Below, piece by piece: positions 1 through 5,021 of a stretch of DNA of 5,027 nt. Where the stretch lies: the NCBI GenBank assembly GCA_007120055.1, contig SKOL01000103.1, positions 1 to 5,027 on the forward strand, read 5' to 3'. Position 1 is the first letter of the stretch. Each line of letters opens with the position of its first letter. The stretch comes from Anaerobacillus sp. (GTDB lineage Bacteria; Bacillota; Bacilli; Bacillales_H; Anaerobacillaceae). The position numbers and the translations under genes were made by a program. The notes beneath the pieces were generated by a model. That model ran no database searches. It was given only the letters and a program-made list of their open reading frames with translations, and had not been told where the DNA came from.

Positions 1-1175
1 ATACTAAAAACGACCATAGTTCCAAGTCCAGTTCCTTTGTCTTTCGTTGAGTAGTAAGGTGTTCCTAGCTTTTCGATTTGTTCTTGATTCATACCAACAC
101 CGTTGTCACTTACCGTCACCACAGCATTATTGTTTTGACGTTTTAAGTAAACCTTCAATTGCCCACCAGAAGGCATTGCCTCTACAGCGTTTTTCATAAT
201 ATTAAGTAAACACTGGTGCAATTTTTGCTTTTCTCCATTAATAAATAGTTGTTCATTCGCTTTAAATTGAACTTCAACATTATGGAGAAGGGCATATGGA
301 TTGACGACATCTTTGACATAGTTTATCTCCTTGTTTAAATCAAGTTTTTCGATATTATCCAATGAAGGTTTGGCAAATGTTAAGTAATCAGTGATCGTAG
401 CATCTGCTCGGTCAAGCTCTTGAAGCGATAATTGAATATACATTTCTTTTTGTTCATTGGTTAGATTTTTTTCTCTTAACATTTGTAAAAAGCCTCTTGT
501 GACTGTTAACGGGTTTCGAACTTCGTGAGAAATACTCGCTGCTATATCACTAACAATTCTCAGTTTTTCAAGTTTATTAATCTCATCTAGAAGTAATCTT
601 TCGTTTCTTTTACGTTCGATAAGATAAATGAAAAAGAAGATGGCTACTAATTGTGTCAGGTATAAAGGTACTAAATTAAGAGAAGCTAGGCCGCTGATCT
701 GTAAACCACCACTCATTAAAAAGCCAAATAAAGTGACAATCCCCAGAGAAGTTGGACCAACGGCGATAAAAGCTTTCTCTTTAAAATTTGTTGATTTTTG
801 AAAGCGTGGTGCAATATATATTAAATACAATGTTAAAAGAGGATAGATTGCTATTACAGAATAAAACCCACTTACTCCTCCTAAAAAAAATCGAAAAGTA
901 ACTAACGAAATGAGTAGAAATAGTGCAACATTTCGCCCCCCATATAGAGACCCAATAACGAATGGAATTAACCGCATATCGATAATATATTCTGGTATAG
1001 GTTCTACCGAAAAGATCATACATAAACCGATAGCGAGACTACAAACAATCCCAATCATCACAGGTTTTGAAATGAAACTACCTTTACGATGAATGGAAGT
1101 GAAATAAAATAAAAGTGCAAGAGTAATCGATAGATTTAAGAGAAATGCTTGTAGGTCATCAGAAATAATAAACAT
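1..1175 (-). CDS. KinB-like membrane sensor histidine kinase (C-terminus cut by window edge)
   Basis: Reading leftward from ATG at 1175, the frame stays open for 391 codons to the window edge, so the 3' end is missing. Residues about 10-190 hold six or so hydrophobic segments, resembling the 5TM receptor region of LytS and KinB. The kinase core follows: H box SHEVRNPLT with the phospho-acceptor His217, N box around Asn329 (NIMKNAVEAM), G1 box DNGVGM at 357-362, an STK-type F box, and G2 box GTGLGT at 381-386. It should autophosphorylate on His217 and pass phosphate to a response regulator. No regulator gene is adjacent on this side, as is usual for orphan kinases feeding the Spo0F/Spo0A phosphorelay. 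B. subtilis KinB is about 428 residues, so only some tens of residues should be missing. The start is supported by GAGGAATAGGTGG just upstream. The histidine kinase call is firm; the sporulation role is inferred from architecture and the STKDKGTGLG region. Confidence 0.93.
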   Translation of the reverse strand, partial: MFIISDDLQAFLLNLSITLALLFYFTSIHRKGSFISKPVMIGIVCSLAIGLCMIFSVEPIPEYIIDMRLIPFVIGSLYGGRNVALFLLISLVTFRFFLGGVSGFYSVIAIYPLLTLYLIYIAPRFQKSTNFKEKAFIAVGPTSLGIVTLFGFLMSGGLQISGLASLNLVPLYLTQLVAIFFFIYLIERKRNERLLLDEINKLEKLRIVSDIAASISHEVRNPLTVTRGFLQMLREKNLTNEQKEMYIQLSLQELDRADATITDYLTFAKPSLDNIEKLDLNKEINYVKDVVNPYALLHNVEVQFKANEQLFINGEKQKLHQCLLNIMKNAVEAMPSGGQLKVYLKRQNNNAVVTVSDNGVGMNQEQIEKLGTPYYSTKDKGTGLGTMVVFS

Positions 1176-1180
1176 AGTTT

Positions 1181-1193
1181 CCACCTATTCCTC
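1181..1193 (-). promoter_or_regulatory. Ribosome binding site of the histidine kinase
   Basis: On the minus strand the sequence GAGGAATAGGTGG precedes ATG 1175. The AGGTGG part lies five bases before the start, and a second purine-rich GAGGA lies further upstream. This fixes the start at 1175. Confidence 0.7.
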
Positions 1194-1338
1194 AAAAAAT
1201 AGTAGTACTATAAACATTATGATGAAGTTTTCTGAAAAATTAAATAGTATCGACAAAATCTCTTATTTTTCGCGTTTAGAAATCTATCTAAATTTGAAAT
1301 AGTGTAGTTGTTTTAAAAAAAAGGAGTTAACACCGCTC

Positions 1339-1345
1339 TGTCGAA
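1339..1345 (+). promoter_or_regulatory. Possible Spo0A box (TGTCGAA)
   Basis: TGTCGAA at 1339-1345 matches the 7-base Spo0A binding consensus exactly. A one-mismatch copy, TGTCGAT preceded by TTT, reads on the minus strand at 1255-1249. Together they bracket the region upstream of a sporulation-type kinase. A 7-base match occurs often by chance in AT-rich DNA, so this is suggestive only. Confidence 0.3.
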
Positions 1346-1393
1346 AAGATATTTAAGAAGTGAGATTAATGAATTTCATTATTCAATTTGATC

Positions 1394-1455
1394 GCCATAT
1401 GAAACTATATGTAGTTGCGTTAAACCGCTCGCAACTACATATAGTTTCAAATGGC
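1394..1455. repeat. Near-perfect 26-bp inverted repeat (long hairpin)
   Basis: The arms at 1394-1419 and 1430-1455 are complementary over 26 bases with one mismatch (fifth base pair before GAAAC), around the 10-base loop ttaaaccgct. The innermost 20 pairs are perfect. No T-run follows on either side, and no gene ends toward it from either direction, so it does not fit a rho-independent terminator. It ends 55 bases before the thiolase-like start. It may form a stable hairpin in that gene's leader RNA, act as a protein-binding palindrome, or be a small dispersed repeat. The structure is directly visible; its function is unknown. Confidence 0.85.
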
Positions 1456-1510
1456 CCATTAAAGGTAATTATGAGATTCACTCAGATAGAAATTTTTTGG
1501 AAAGAAGTGA

Positions 1511-2653
1511 GTGATAGTGAATATCATCTATTCAGGTAAAATTACTGACATCGAAGGTGGGCAACTTACAAACCCAAAATTGAAAGAAACCTTTAAAGCA
1601 GCGATTGGAATGCATGAACAACTTTTATCCGCTGATAAAAGGATCGCCTATTTCTTCATTGATCCGTTACTTAACTCGTTTGAAGCAGCCAATCAATTTT
1701 ACTTTAGTATCTTTGAATGTGAAACGATCGAGAAAATCAATACGTATAAAAGCGGAGCTAGCCCAATCCAAGCGTTATCAGATGCTAAGGAGCTAGTTGA
1801 TTCCGGCTTGTACGATGCGGTGTTGATTTTTGGCCATGAACCGCTGTTAACGAATAAGCAACTTTACGGAAAAGCAGAAGTGACAAAAGCGATGAGCATT
1901 TTTGAAGATAAAAGCATTCTTCAATGCTATAACGAAATTGGCCACAGGATTAGAAAAGAATTAAAGCTATCAGAAAAAGAGATAGTTCGTTTTTTTGATC
2001 AACTATTTCTGAATTTTCATAAAACGTATAATCGTGCGACAAATTCCGAAGTTTCTCGAGAAAGAGGGCGACGATTAGAGGATCTTGGTGCTGATTTATT
2101 TAAGTTAACGGACTGTGCGAATCCGAATATCGACTTTTCAGGTGGGATCATTGTAGCGAATGACAGTGTGGCTAGTTTTTTACAAATTCCTGAAAAAGAG
2201 AAAATATCAGTTTCAGGAGTGAAATATTCCATGGTAGAAGGTTGCCCGACAAAGATGAATAAAATTGTAGGCAAAAAAGAAGACGTATTTCCGCATTTGA
2301 AAAAAAATTTTTTACAAGCGCAATCCGAAGCTAATATTCAAGCTGTCGAGCAATTTAAAAAGCATAATTTGTATCTTGAAGTTTATAGCTGTTATCCACC
2401 GATTCCGATCGCATTTTTACTGGCGACAGGAATGATCGATCACATCGAACAACTCTCTGACTTTTTAGAGCGGTACGAGATGACGATCACCGGGGGGATG
2501 AATTTCGCAAGAGCCCCTTGGAATAATCCTGCTTTAAATGCATTGATCGAGATGCATCAAAAATTAAAAGAAGGTACTCGACAGTACGGCTTAGTTCATG
2601 GCAATGGCGGGATTGGCGAAACTCAGGGCGTGGCGATTTTAGAGAAGTGCTAA
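1511..2653 (+). CDS. Thiolase-fold protein (acetyl-CoA acetyltransferase-like), probably non-catalytic
   Basis: The 380-residue product resembles the SCP-x/acetyl-CoA acetyltransferase branch of the thiolase superfamily. Matching landmarks are SGASPIQAL followed by a VDSGLYDAVLIFGHE strand (81-110), where thiolases have CASG..A and then a DVVLVGG strand; LTDCANPNIDFSGGIIVAND (199-218), like the DC.P..DGAAA block; LEVYSCYPP (289-297), like DLYSCFP; TGGMNFARAPWNN (327-339); and HGNGGIGETQGVAIL near the C-terminus. The nucleophilic Cys is replaced (GAS for CAS, near residue 82), the GHP-type His near TGGMNFARAPWNN is absent, and the C-terminal Cys loop reads GNGGIG. Claisen chemistry is therefore doubtful; a CoA- or lipid-binding role is possible. 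An in-frame stop lies directly before GTG 1511, so no earlier start exists; GTG 1517 is the alternative. GGAAAG at 1499-1504 is a modest ribosome binding site. The gene stands alone and converges on the B12/HD gene. Confidence 0.75.
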   Translation: MIVNIIYSGKITDIEGGQLTNPKLKETFKAAIGMHEQLLSADKRIAYFFIDPLLNSFEAANQFYFSIFECETIEKINTYKSGASPIQALSDAKELVDSGLYDAVLIFGHEPLLTNKQLYGKAEVTKAMSIFEDKSILQCYNEIGHRIRKELKLSEKEIVRFFDQLFLNFHKTYNRATNSEVSRERGRRLEDLGADLFKLTDCANPNIDFSGGIIVANDSVASFLQIPEKEKISVSGVKYSMVEGCPTKMNKIVGKKEDVFPHLKKNFLQAQSEANIQAVEQFKKHNLYLEVYSCYPPIPIAFLLATGMIDHIEQLSDFLERYEMTITGGMNFARAPWNNPALNALIEMHQKLKEGTRQYGLVHGNGGIGETQGVAILEKC

Positions 2654-2707
2654 TTGACGATGAGCGTTTCGCAGGTTAGTTTGGATTGTTACGTTGAATG
2701 GGGGCAC

Positions 2708-3394
2708 TTAAAAAGGAATTTTATCATATGCCTCCATATCGGTGACGACGATGTGAGCCCCTTTTATGTGGTGTGCTTTTGCGGTTCGCCCACCAACGAT
2801 GATGGTGATATTTTCGTTGCTCTTTTTTATATCTAAAATCATTTGGTGAAGCGTTGGAAGGGCTTCGTCGATGGAAATAGATATACCTAATTTGTCGATA
2901 TGGTGATTTTTTAAAAAGTTTTGCAAATCGTCGAGCGGAAGTGGTTGTTCTAAGTTAAATACTTCCCAGCCCTTTGCTTCTAAAATATCACTAGCGATCT
3001 TTAAAGGGAGCATATGCTGGTCCCCTTCTACAGTCACAAGGGCAATCTTCGGTCGTTTTTTAGCTGCTAGCGGTATCGATCTATACTTGAAGTAATCTAA
3101 AATTTCTCTTGTTAAAAAAGAGGCGACGTGCTCCTCGGCAATAGAAATTTCCCCATTTTCCCATCGGGTACCAATTTCTTGCATCGCTTTTGAGATCACG
3201 TTGATATAAATGTCTTCTAAACGACGGTTGTCGATTAATTGCTCACAAAATTCGATCGCTTCGTGTTTTTGACCACTCACTAATGACGATAAATAATCTT
3301 CCCATAACGTATTTTCTTGTATAGAACCAAATTGGATAAGTTTTTTGATAAAAATACTATGGTTGATCGGTGATGACTTAGAGCAAGTTCGCAA
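2708..3394 (-). CDS. Cobalamin-binding domain protein, CarH-like cap plus B12 domain; downstream half of a frame-split gene
   Basis: The open frame begins at TTG 3394 and encodes up to 228 residues. Residues about 31-105 match the helical cap of MetH/CarH-type B12 proteins (WEDYLSSLVSG, then IGTRWENGEISIAEEH). It carries W78-x9-E88-H89, the motif that distinguishes adenosylcobalamin photoreceptors such as CarH. Residues about 114-228 form a Rossmann-like B12 domain: EGDQH places Asp125 and the likely cobalt-ligand His127, SIS is at 172-174, and VGG at 200-202 has family-typical spacing. DxHxxG reads DQHMLP, so its Gly is Pro. TTG 3394 has no ribosome binding site, and residues 1-18 simply overlap the HD frame. 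Independent initiation is therefore unlikely. The real product is probably joined to the upstream HD domain by a -1 shift at 3340-3346, giving about 374 residues. No DNA-binding domain is seen, unlike CarH. The B12 fold call is firm; the light-sensing role is inference. Confidence 0.82.
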   Translation of the reverse strand: MRTCSKSSPINHSIFIKKLIQFGSIQENTLWEDYLSSLVSGQKHEAIEFCEQLIDNRRLEDIYINVISKAMQEIGTRWENGEISIAEEHVASFLTREILDYFKYRSIPLAAKKRPKIALVTVEGDQHMLPLKIASDILEAKGWEVFNLEQPLPLDDLQNFLKNHHIDKLGISISIDEALPTLHQMILDIKKSNENITIIVGGRTAKAHHIKGAHIVVTDMEAYDKIPF

Positions 3395-3831
3395 ATTAAG
3401 CTAGGAAATTGATGTTTCGTTAACCACTGATGGCCGTAAATAACATGTTTCTGTATTTCTTTGTACTCTTTAGTAGTCAGCATTCCTTTTTTTTGTAGTA
3501 AGCTTTTAGCGATTTCTAGTTTTCCAATATCGTGCAATAAACATCCTAGAGCGAATGTTTCGATGTCTTTTAAATTTATTTTTCTGGCAAATAATGCGCC
3601 TAAAATAAATGTGTCGATCGAGTGCAAATAACTATAATCGTCATGCTTTTTTAATTGCTGGATCGCACCGAAAACTTTACGGTTACTCATAAGTTTTATA
3701 AATAAGTTTTCTACCCAAAGAAAATCGTCATCTTCGTACAAAGCAAAACCGTACCTATCCTCTTTAGTGATCGTCGCTAATGAATTTAGAAAGTGTTCGT
3801 AACCCAGTTTCTGGAGTTGATCTTTTCGCAA
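3280..3831 (-). CDS. HD-domain phosphohydrolase (HD-GYP-like, truncated); upstream half of a frame-split gene
   Basis: The 183-residue product, counted from TTG 3831, has an HD metal-binding fold: LHSIDTFILGALFA around His70, LLHDIGK with H100/D101, KGMLTTKEYKEIQKHVIYGHQWL with H129 and H134, and LALSHHRS with H153/H154. The order and spacing follow HD-GYP proteins, which typically hydrolyse cyclic dinucleotides such as c-di-GMP. The HHE..DG.GYP segment and the roughly 60 residues after it are missing, so it is closer to a minimal HD domain. After HHRS the frame runs through an A AAA AAC heptamer and ends about 19 unconserved residues later. The first 55 or so residues are unassigned. The frame opens at TTG 3846, but GGAGGGGG (3837-3844) lies at ideal distance from TTG 3831, so the later start is chosen. 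The B12 sensor is in the -1 frame immediately downstream. Activity and substrate are inferred from family only. Confidence 0.78.
   Translation of the reverse strand: MRKDQLQKLGYEHFLNSLATITKEDRYGFALYEDDDFLWVENLFIKLMSNRKVFGAIQQLKKHDDYSYLHSIDTFILGALFARKINLKDIETFALGCLLHDIGKLEIAKSLLQKKGMLTTKEYKEIQKHVIYGHQWLTKHQFPSLICELALSHHRSTIVFLSKNLSNLVLYKKIRYGKIIYRH
3340..3346 (-). other. A AAA AAC heptamer: candidate -1 frameshift site (or indel point) joining HD and B12 frames
   Basis: In the HD frame the codons read TCA AAA AAC (S162 K163 N164), making the X XXY YYZ slippery heptamer A AAA AAC. A -1 slip here moves the ribosome exactly into the B12 frame, which continues with CTT ATC CAA. The two frames are open together only between about 3400 and 3280, and the heptamer lies inside that overlap. 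No clear stimulatory stem-loop downstream or Shine-Dalgarno-like sequence upstream was found. A one-base deletion or sequencing error in the A6 run would look identical. Confidence 0.5.
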
Positions 3832-3836
3832 AGCAA

Positions 3837-3844
3837 CCCCCTCC
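3837..3844 (-). promoter_or_regulatory. Ribosome binding site that places the HD-gene start at TTG 3831
   Basis: The minus-strand sequence GGAGGGGG has its GGAGG core eight bases before TTG 3831. It overlaps the codons that would follow the longer start TTG 3846, so it argues against that start. Confidence 0.6.
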
Positions 3845-3849
3845 AATCA

Positions 3850-3878
3850 ATTATGCCTTATCATAGCGTATGCATAAT
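3850..3878. promoter_or_regulatory. Inverted repeat ATTATGC-N15-GCATAAT in the HD-gene leader
   Basis: Perfect 7-base arms at 3850-3856 and 3872-3878 lie just upstream of the HD-gene ribosome binding site. A T8 run follows on the plus strand, but no plus-strand gene leads into it, so a terminator role is unlikely. It could be an operator or a leader hairpin. The 15-base loop and AT-rich arms make chance plausible. Confidence 0.3.
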
Positions 3879-4047
3879 TTTTTTTGTGTATATGTTTGTA
3901 CCTATAAAGGAAAGTTTGATTTTACAAAGTTTCATCGGTGTGTGAACTGATATACGTTGTATAATTTTGCAATTTTTAATGATACTAAGAAATAAGCAAA
4001 TTGATGGTAATCAAACATATGTGTGTCAAAATTTATTTTTCATAGTT

Positions 4048-4055
4048 AAAAGGAG
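4048..4055 (+). promoter_or_regulatory. Strong ribosome binding site of the 108-residue protein
   Basis: AAAGGAGG sits eight bases before ATG 4064. It is a near-perfect Bacillus Shine-Dalgarno sequence and the main evidence that the small reading frame is translated. Confidence 0.8.
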
Positions 4056-4063
4056 GAGAGAAA

Positions 4064-4390
4064 ATGCCACGTAAAGTAGTTCAAGTTGGTAAAAGGGCAG
4101 ATAAGGAAAGCGAAGAGTCACAGTCAACTACAAAAGATAGTAAAGAAGAGGAGATCACAAAACTAAATCGCTTGTTGGCAGCTGTGTTGAAGTATTTGTC
4201 GGATGATGATGTAGAAGAGATCGATATTGAATACCTCCTGAAAAACACGGAAGGTTTGCGTGAGTGGTGGGATCAATATCGAGAAAACAATAGAAAAGAG
4301 ATTGAGGAGGAAATTAAAAAATCTTTAAGTGGACTTTCGTTGAAAGAACTAGAAAGCATCCGTGAAAAGGTAAAGGCAAGGGAGGGGTGA
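4064..4390 (+). CDS. Small, highly charged helical protein of unknown function (108 aa)
   Basis: I do not recognise this family. The gene has a near-perfect AAAGGAGG ribosome binding site and an ATG start. Residues 1-30 are polar and rich in Lys, Glu and Ser, probably disordered. Residues about 31-50 (EITKLNRLLAAVLKYLSDDD) form an amphipathic helix, followed by an acidic stretch (DDVEEIDIEYLL). The C-terminal half (about 65-106) is dominated by Glu/Lys helix with WWDQYRENN and LSLKELESIREKV, fit for a coiled coil or helical hairpin. There is no signal peptide, membrane segment or cysteine, so it should be cytosolic. It is divergent from the HD gene and 214 bases before the tRNA operon. A clear promoter was not found: TATAAT at 3960-3965 lacks a good -35. 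Codon use and the ribosome binding site support a real gene, but no function can be given. Confidence 0.75.
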   Translation: MPRKVVQVGKRADKESEESQSTTKDSKEEEITKLNRLLAAVLKYLSDDDVEEIDIEYLLKNTEGLREWWDQYRENNRKEIEEEIKKSLSGLSLKELESIREKVKAREG

Positions 4391-4459
4391 ACTCGAAGTT
4401 TATTAATGTGGAAAGTAATTAATAGTTCCAAAAATCTTTGTAAAAAGGATAAATAAAGC

Positions 4460-4488
4460 TTGCTGAGAAAATGCTATTGCGATATAGT
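4460..4488 (+). promoter_or_regulatory. Upstream sigma-A promoter candidate (P1) of the tRNA operon
   Basis: TTGCTG (4460-4465), a 17-base spacer and TATAGT (4483-4488) form a plausible sigma-A promoter about 115 bases upstream of the tRNA genes. It would also read away from the 108-residue gene. Confidence 0.4.
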
Positions 4489-4506
4489 GTTAATTAGCGA
4501 TATAAA
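4477..4506 (+). promoter_or_regulatory. Second sigma-A promoter candidate (P2) of the tRNA operon
   Basis: TTGCGA (4477-4482), an 18-base spacer and TATAAA (4501-4506) overlap P1. The direct repeat GCGATATA at 4479-4486 and 4497-4504 underlies this overlap, so one of the two may be incidental. Confidence 0.35.
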
Positions 4507-4547
4507 GTAAGTAGATAACTAGCTAGCAATAAACTCTCTGAAAATAG

Positions 4548-4576
4548 TTGCGCGGAATTTCATTGTGTGTTATAAT
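4548..4576 (+). promoter_or_regulatory. Main sigma-A promoter (P3) of the tRNA operon
   Basis: TTGCGC (4548-4553), exactly 17 bases, then consensus TATAAT (4571-4576). Transcription would begin near 4583, about 20 bases before the first tRNA, a normal leader for a Bacillus tRNA operon. Confidence 0.85.
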
Positions 4577-4604
4577 AAATTTCTTGTTGCTAAATTGCTA
4601 ATAA

Positions 4605-4681
4605 GGACCCTTAGCTCAGTTGGTTAGAGCAACCGGCTCATAACCGGTTGGTCGTAGGTTCGAGTCCTACAGGGTCCACCA
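4605..4681 (+). tRNA. tRNA with CAT anticodon (Met elongator, or Ile2 read as AUA after lysidine modification)
   Basis: A complete 77-base cloverleaf with encoded CCA. The acceptor stem GGACCCT pairs with AGGGTCC, D stem GCTC with GAGC, anticodon stem ACCGG with CCGGT around loop CTCATAA (anticodon CAT), and T stem GTAGG with CCTAC around TTCGAGT; the discriminator is A. It lacks initiator-tRNA hallmarks: the first pair is matched G-C and there is no run of three G-C pairs beside the anticodon loop. The acceptor carries C4-G69 and C5-G68, which are associated with TilS recognition of tRNA-Ile2, so the minor isoleucine tRNA may be the better identity. The sequence alone does not settle it. Confidence 0.95.
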
Positions 4682-4699
4682 TTGTTCTAATATATATAC

Positions 4700-4792
4700 G
4701 GAGGAATACCCAAGTCCGGCTGAAGGGATCGGTCTTGAAAACCGACAGGCGGGTTAAACCGCGCGGGGGTTCGAATCCCTCTTCCTCCGCCA
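4700..4792 (+). tRNA. tRNA-Ser (TGA anticodon)
   Basis: A complete 93-base class II tRNA with encoded CCA. The acceptor stem GGAGGAA pairs with TTCCTCC, the discriminator is G as in serine tRNAs, and the anticodon stem TCGGT pairs with ACCGA around loop CTTGAAA (anticodon TGA, reading UCA). A long variable arm (GCGGGTTAAACCGC) and a T loop TTCGAAT follow. It lies 18 bases after the first tRNA, so both are probably cut from one transcript. Confidence 0.97.
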
Positions 4793-4861
4793 TAAAAATT
4801 ACTTCAATCGTGAACAATAATTATAAATGATGTGGAAGTCAAAATACGTAGATGTACTAGA

Positions 4862-4888
4862 GGACTAACGGATGTTAGCCCTTTTTTT
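4862..4888 (+). terminator. Rho-independent terminator of the tRNA operon
   Basis: GGACTAAC (4862-4869) pairs with GTTAGCCC (4874-4881) around a GGAT loop, with one A-C mismatch, followed by T7 (4882-4888). It lies 70 bases after tRNA-Ser, in the right direction. Confidence 0.85.
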
Positions 4889-4964
4889 GTATGAAAAAGT
4901 AAGCTCAAGCATGCACTTGGAAGGTTGTAGATAAGTCATATTTCATTCGTTTATTGCGCAGAAT

Positions 4965-4993
4965 TTTACTTTCTCTTCCAAAAGTAGTATAAT
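4965..4993 (+). promoter_or_regulatory. Sigma-A promoter of the gene starting at 5022
   Basis: TTTACT (4965-4970), a 17-base spacer and consensus TATAAT (4988-4993). The start point would be near 5000, leaving a leader of about 20 bases that contains the ribosome binding site. Confidence 0.7.
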
Positions 4994-5021
4994 AATAATC
5001 AGAATAGTCAGGAGGGATAGA

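Larger units (their letters stand above)
1176..1510. other. Divergent intergenic region between the kinase and thiolase-like genes
   Basis: No gene is visible in these 335 bases. They must carry the promoters of both flanking genes, but no convincing -35/-10 pair was found for either. What can be seen is an 8-base palindrome TAGTACTA at 1203-1210, two Spo0A-box-like sequences (1249-1255 minus, 1339-1345 plus), an orphan Shine-Dalgarno-like AAGGAG at 1321-1326 with no start codon at the right distance, and a large inverted repeat at 1394-1455. Confidence 0.7.

Noticed and set aside
781..1023. 80-codon minus-strand open frame
   Set aside because: It lies in another frame of the kinase gene, and its Cys- and Arg-rich composition is not protein-like; the kinase frame explains the region.
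910..1092. 60-codon plus-strand open frame
   Set aside because: It is antisense to the membrane part of the kinase and has no ribosome binding site.
1321..1326. Orphan AAGGAG ribosome-binding-like site
   Set aside because: No ATG, GTG or TTG follows at a usable distance, so no small gene can be supported.
2017..2274. 85-codon minus-strand open frame
   Set aside because: It is antisense to the thiolase-like gene, which has recognisable family motifs here.
2654..2836. 60-codon plus-strand open frame after the thiolase-like stop
   Set aside because: It is antisense to the B12 domain, has no ribosome binding site, and carries no family signature.
3911..3935. Direct repeat AAAGTTTgAT / AAAGTTTcAT with 15-base period
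   Set aside because: Short, imperfect and AT-rich; chance is the simplest explanation.
3960..3965. TATAAT as promoter of the 108-residue gene
   Set aside because: No acceptable -35 lies 16-18 bases upstream and the leader would be nearly 100 bases long.
4401..4424. TATTAAT-N10-ATTAATA inverted repeat after the 108-residue gene, as a terminator
   Set aside because: The stem is only A-T pairs and no T-run follows.
4386..4456. Tiny reading frames after the 108-residue gene (GTG 4386, ATG 4406)
   Set aside because: They are 11 and 16 codons long with poor spacing to the GGAGGGG sequence and no recognisable content.
4648..4830. Open frame across the tRNA genes
   Set aside because: It overlaps both tRNAs and is a by-product of their sequence.
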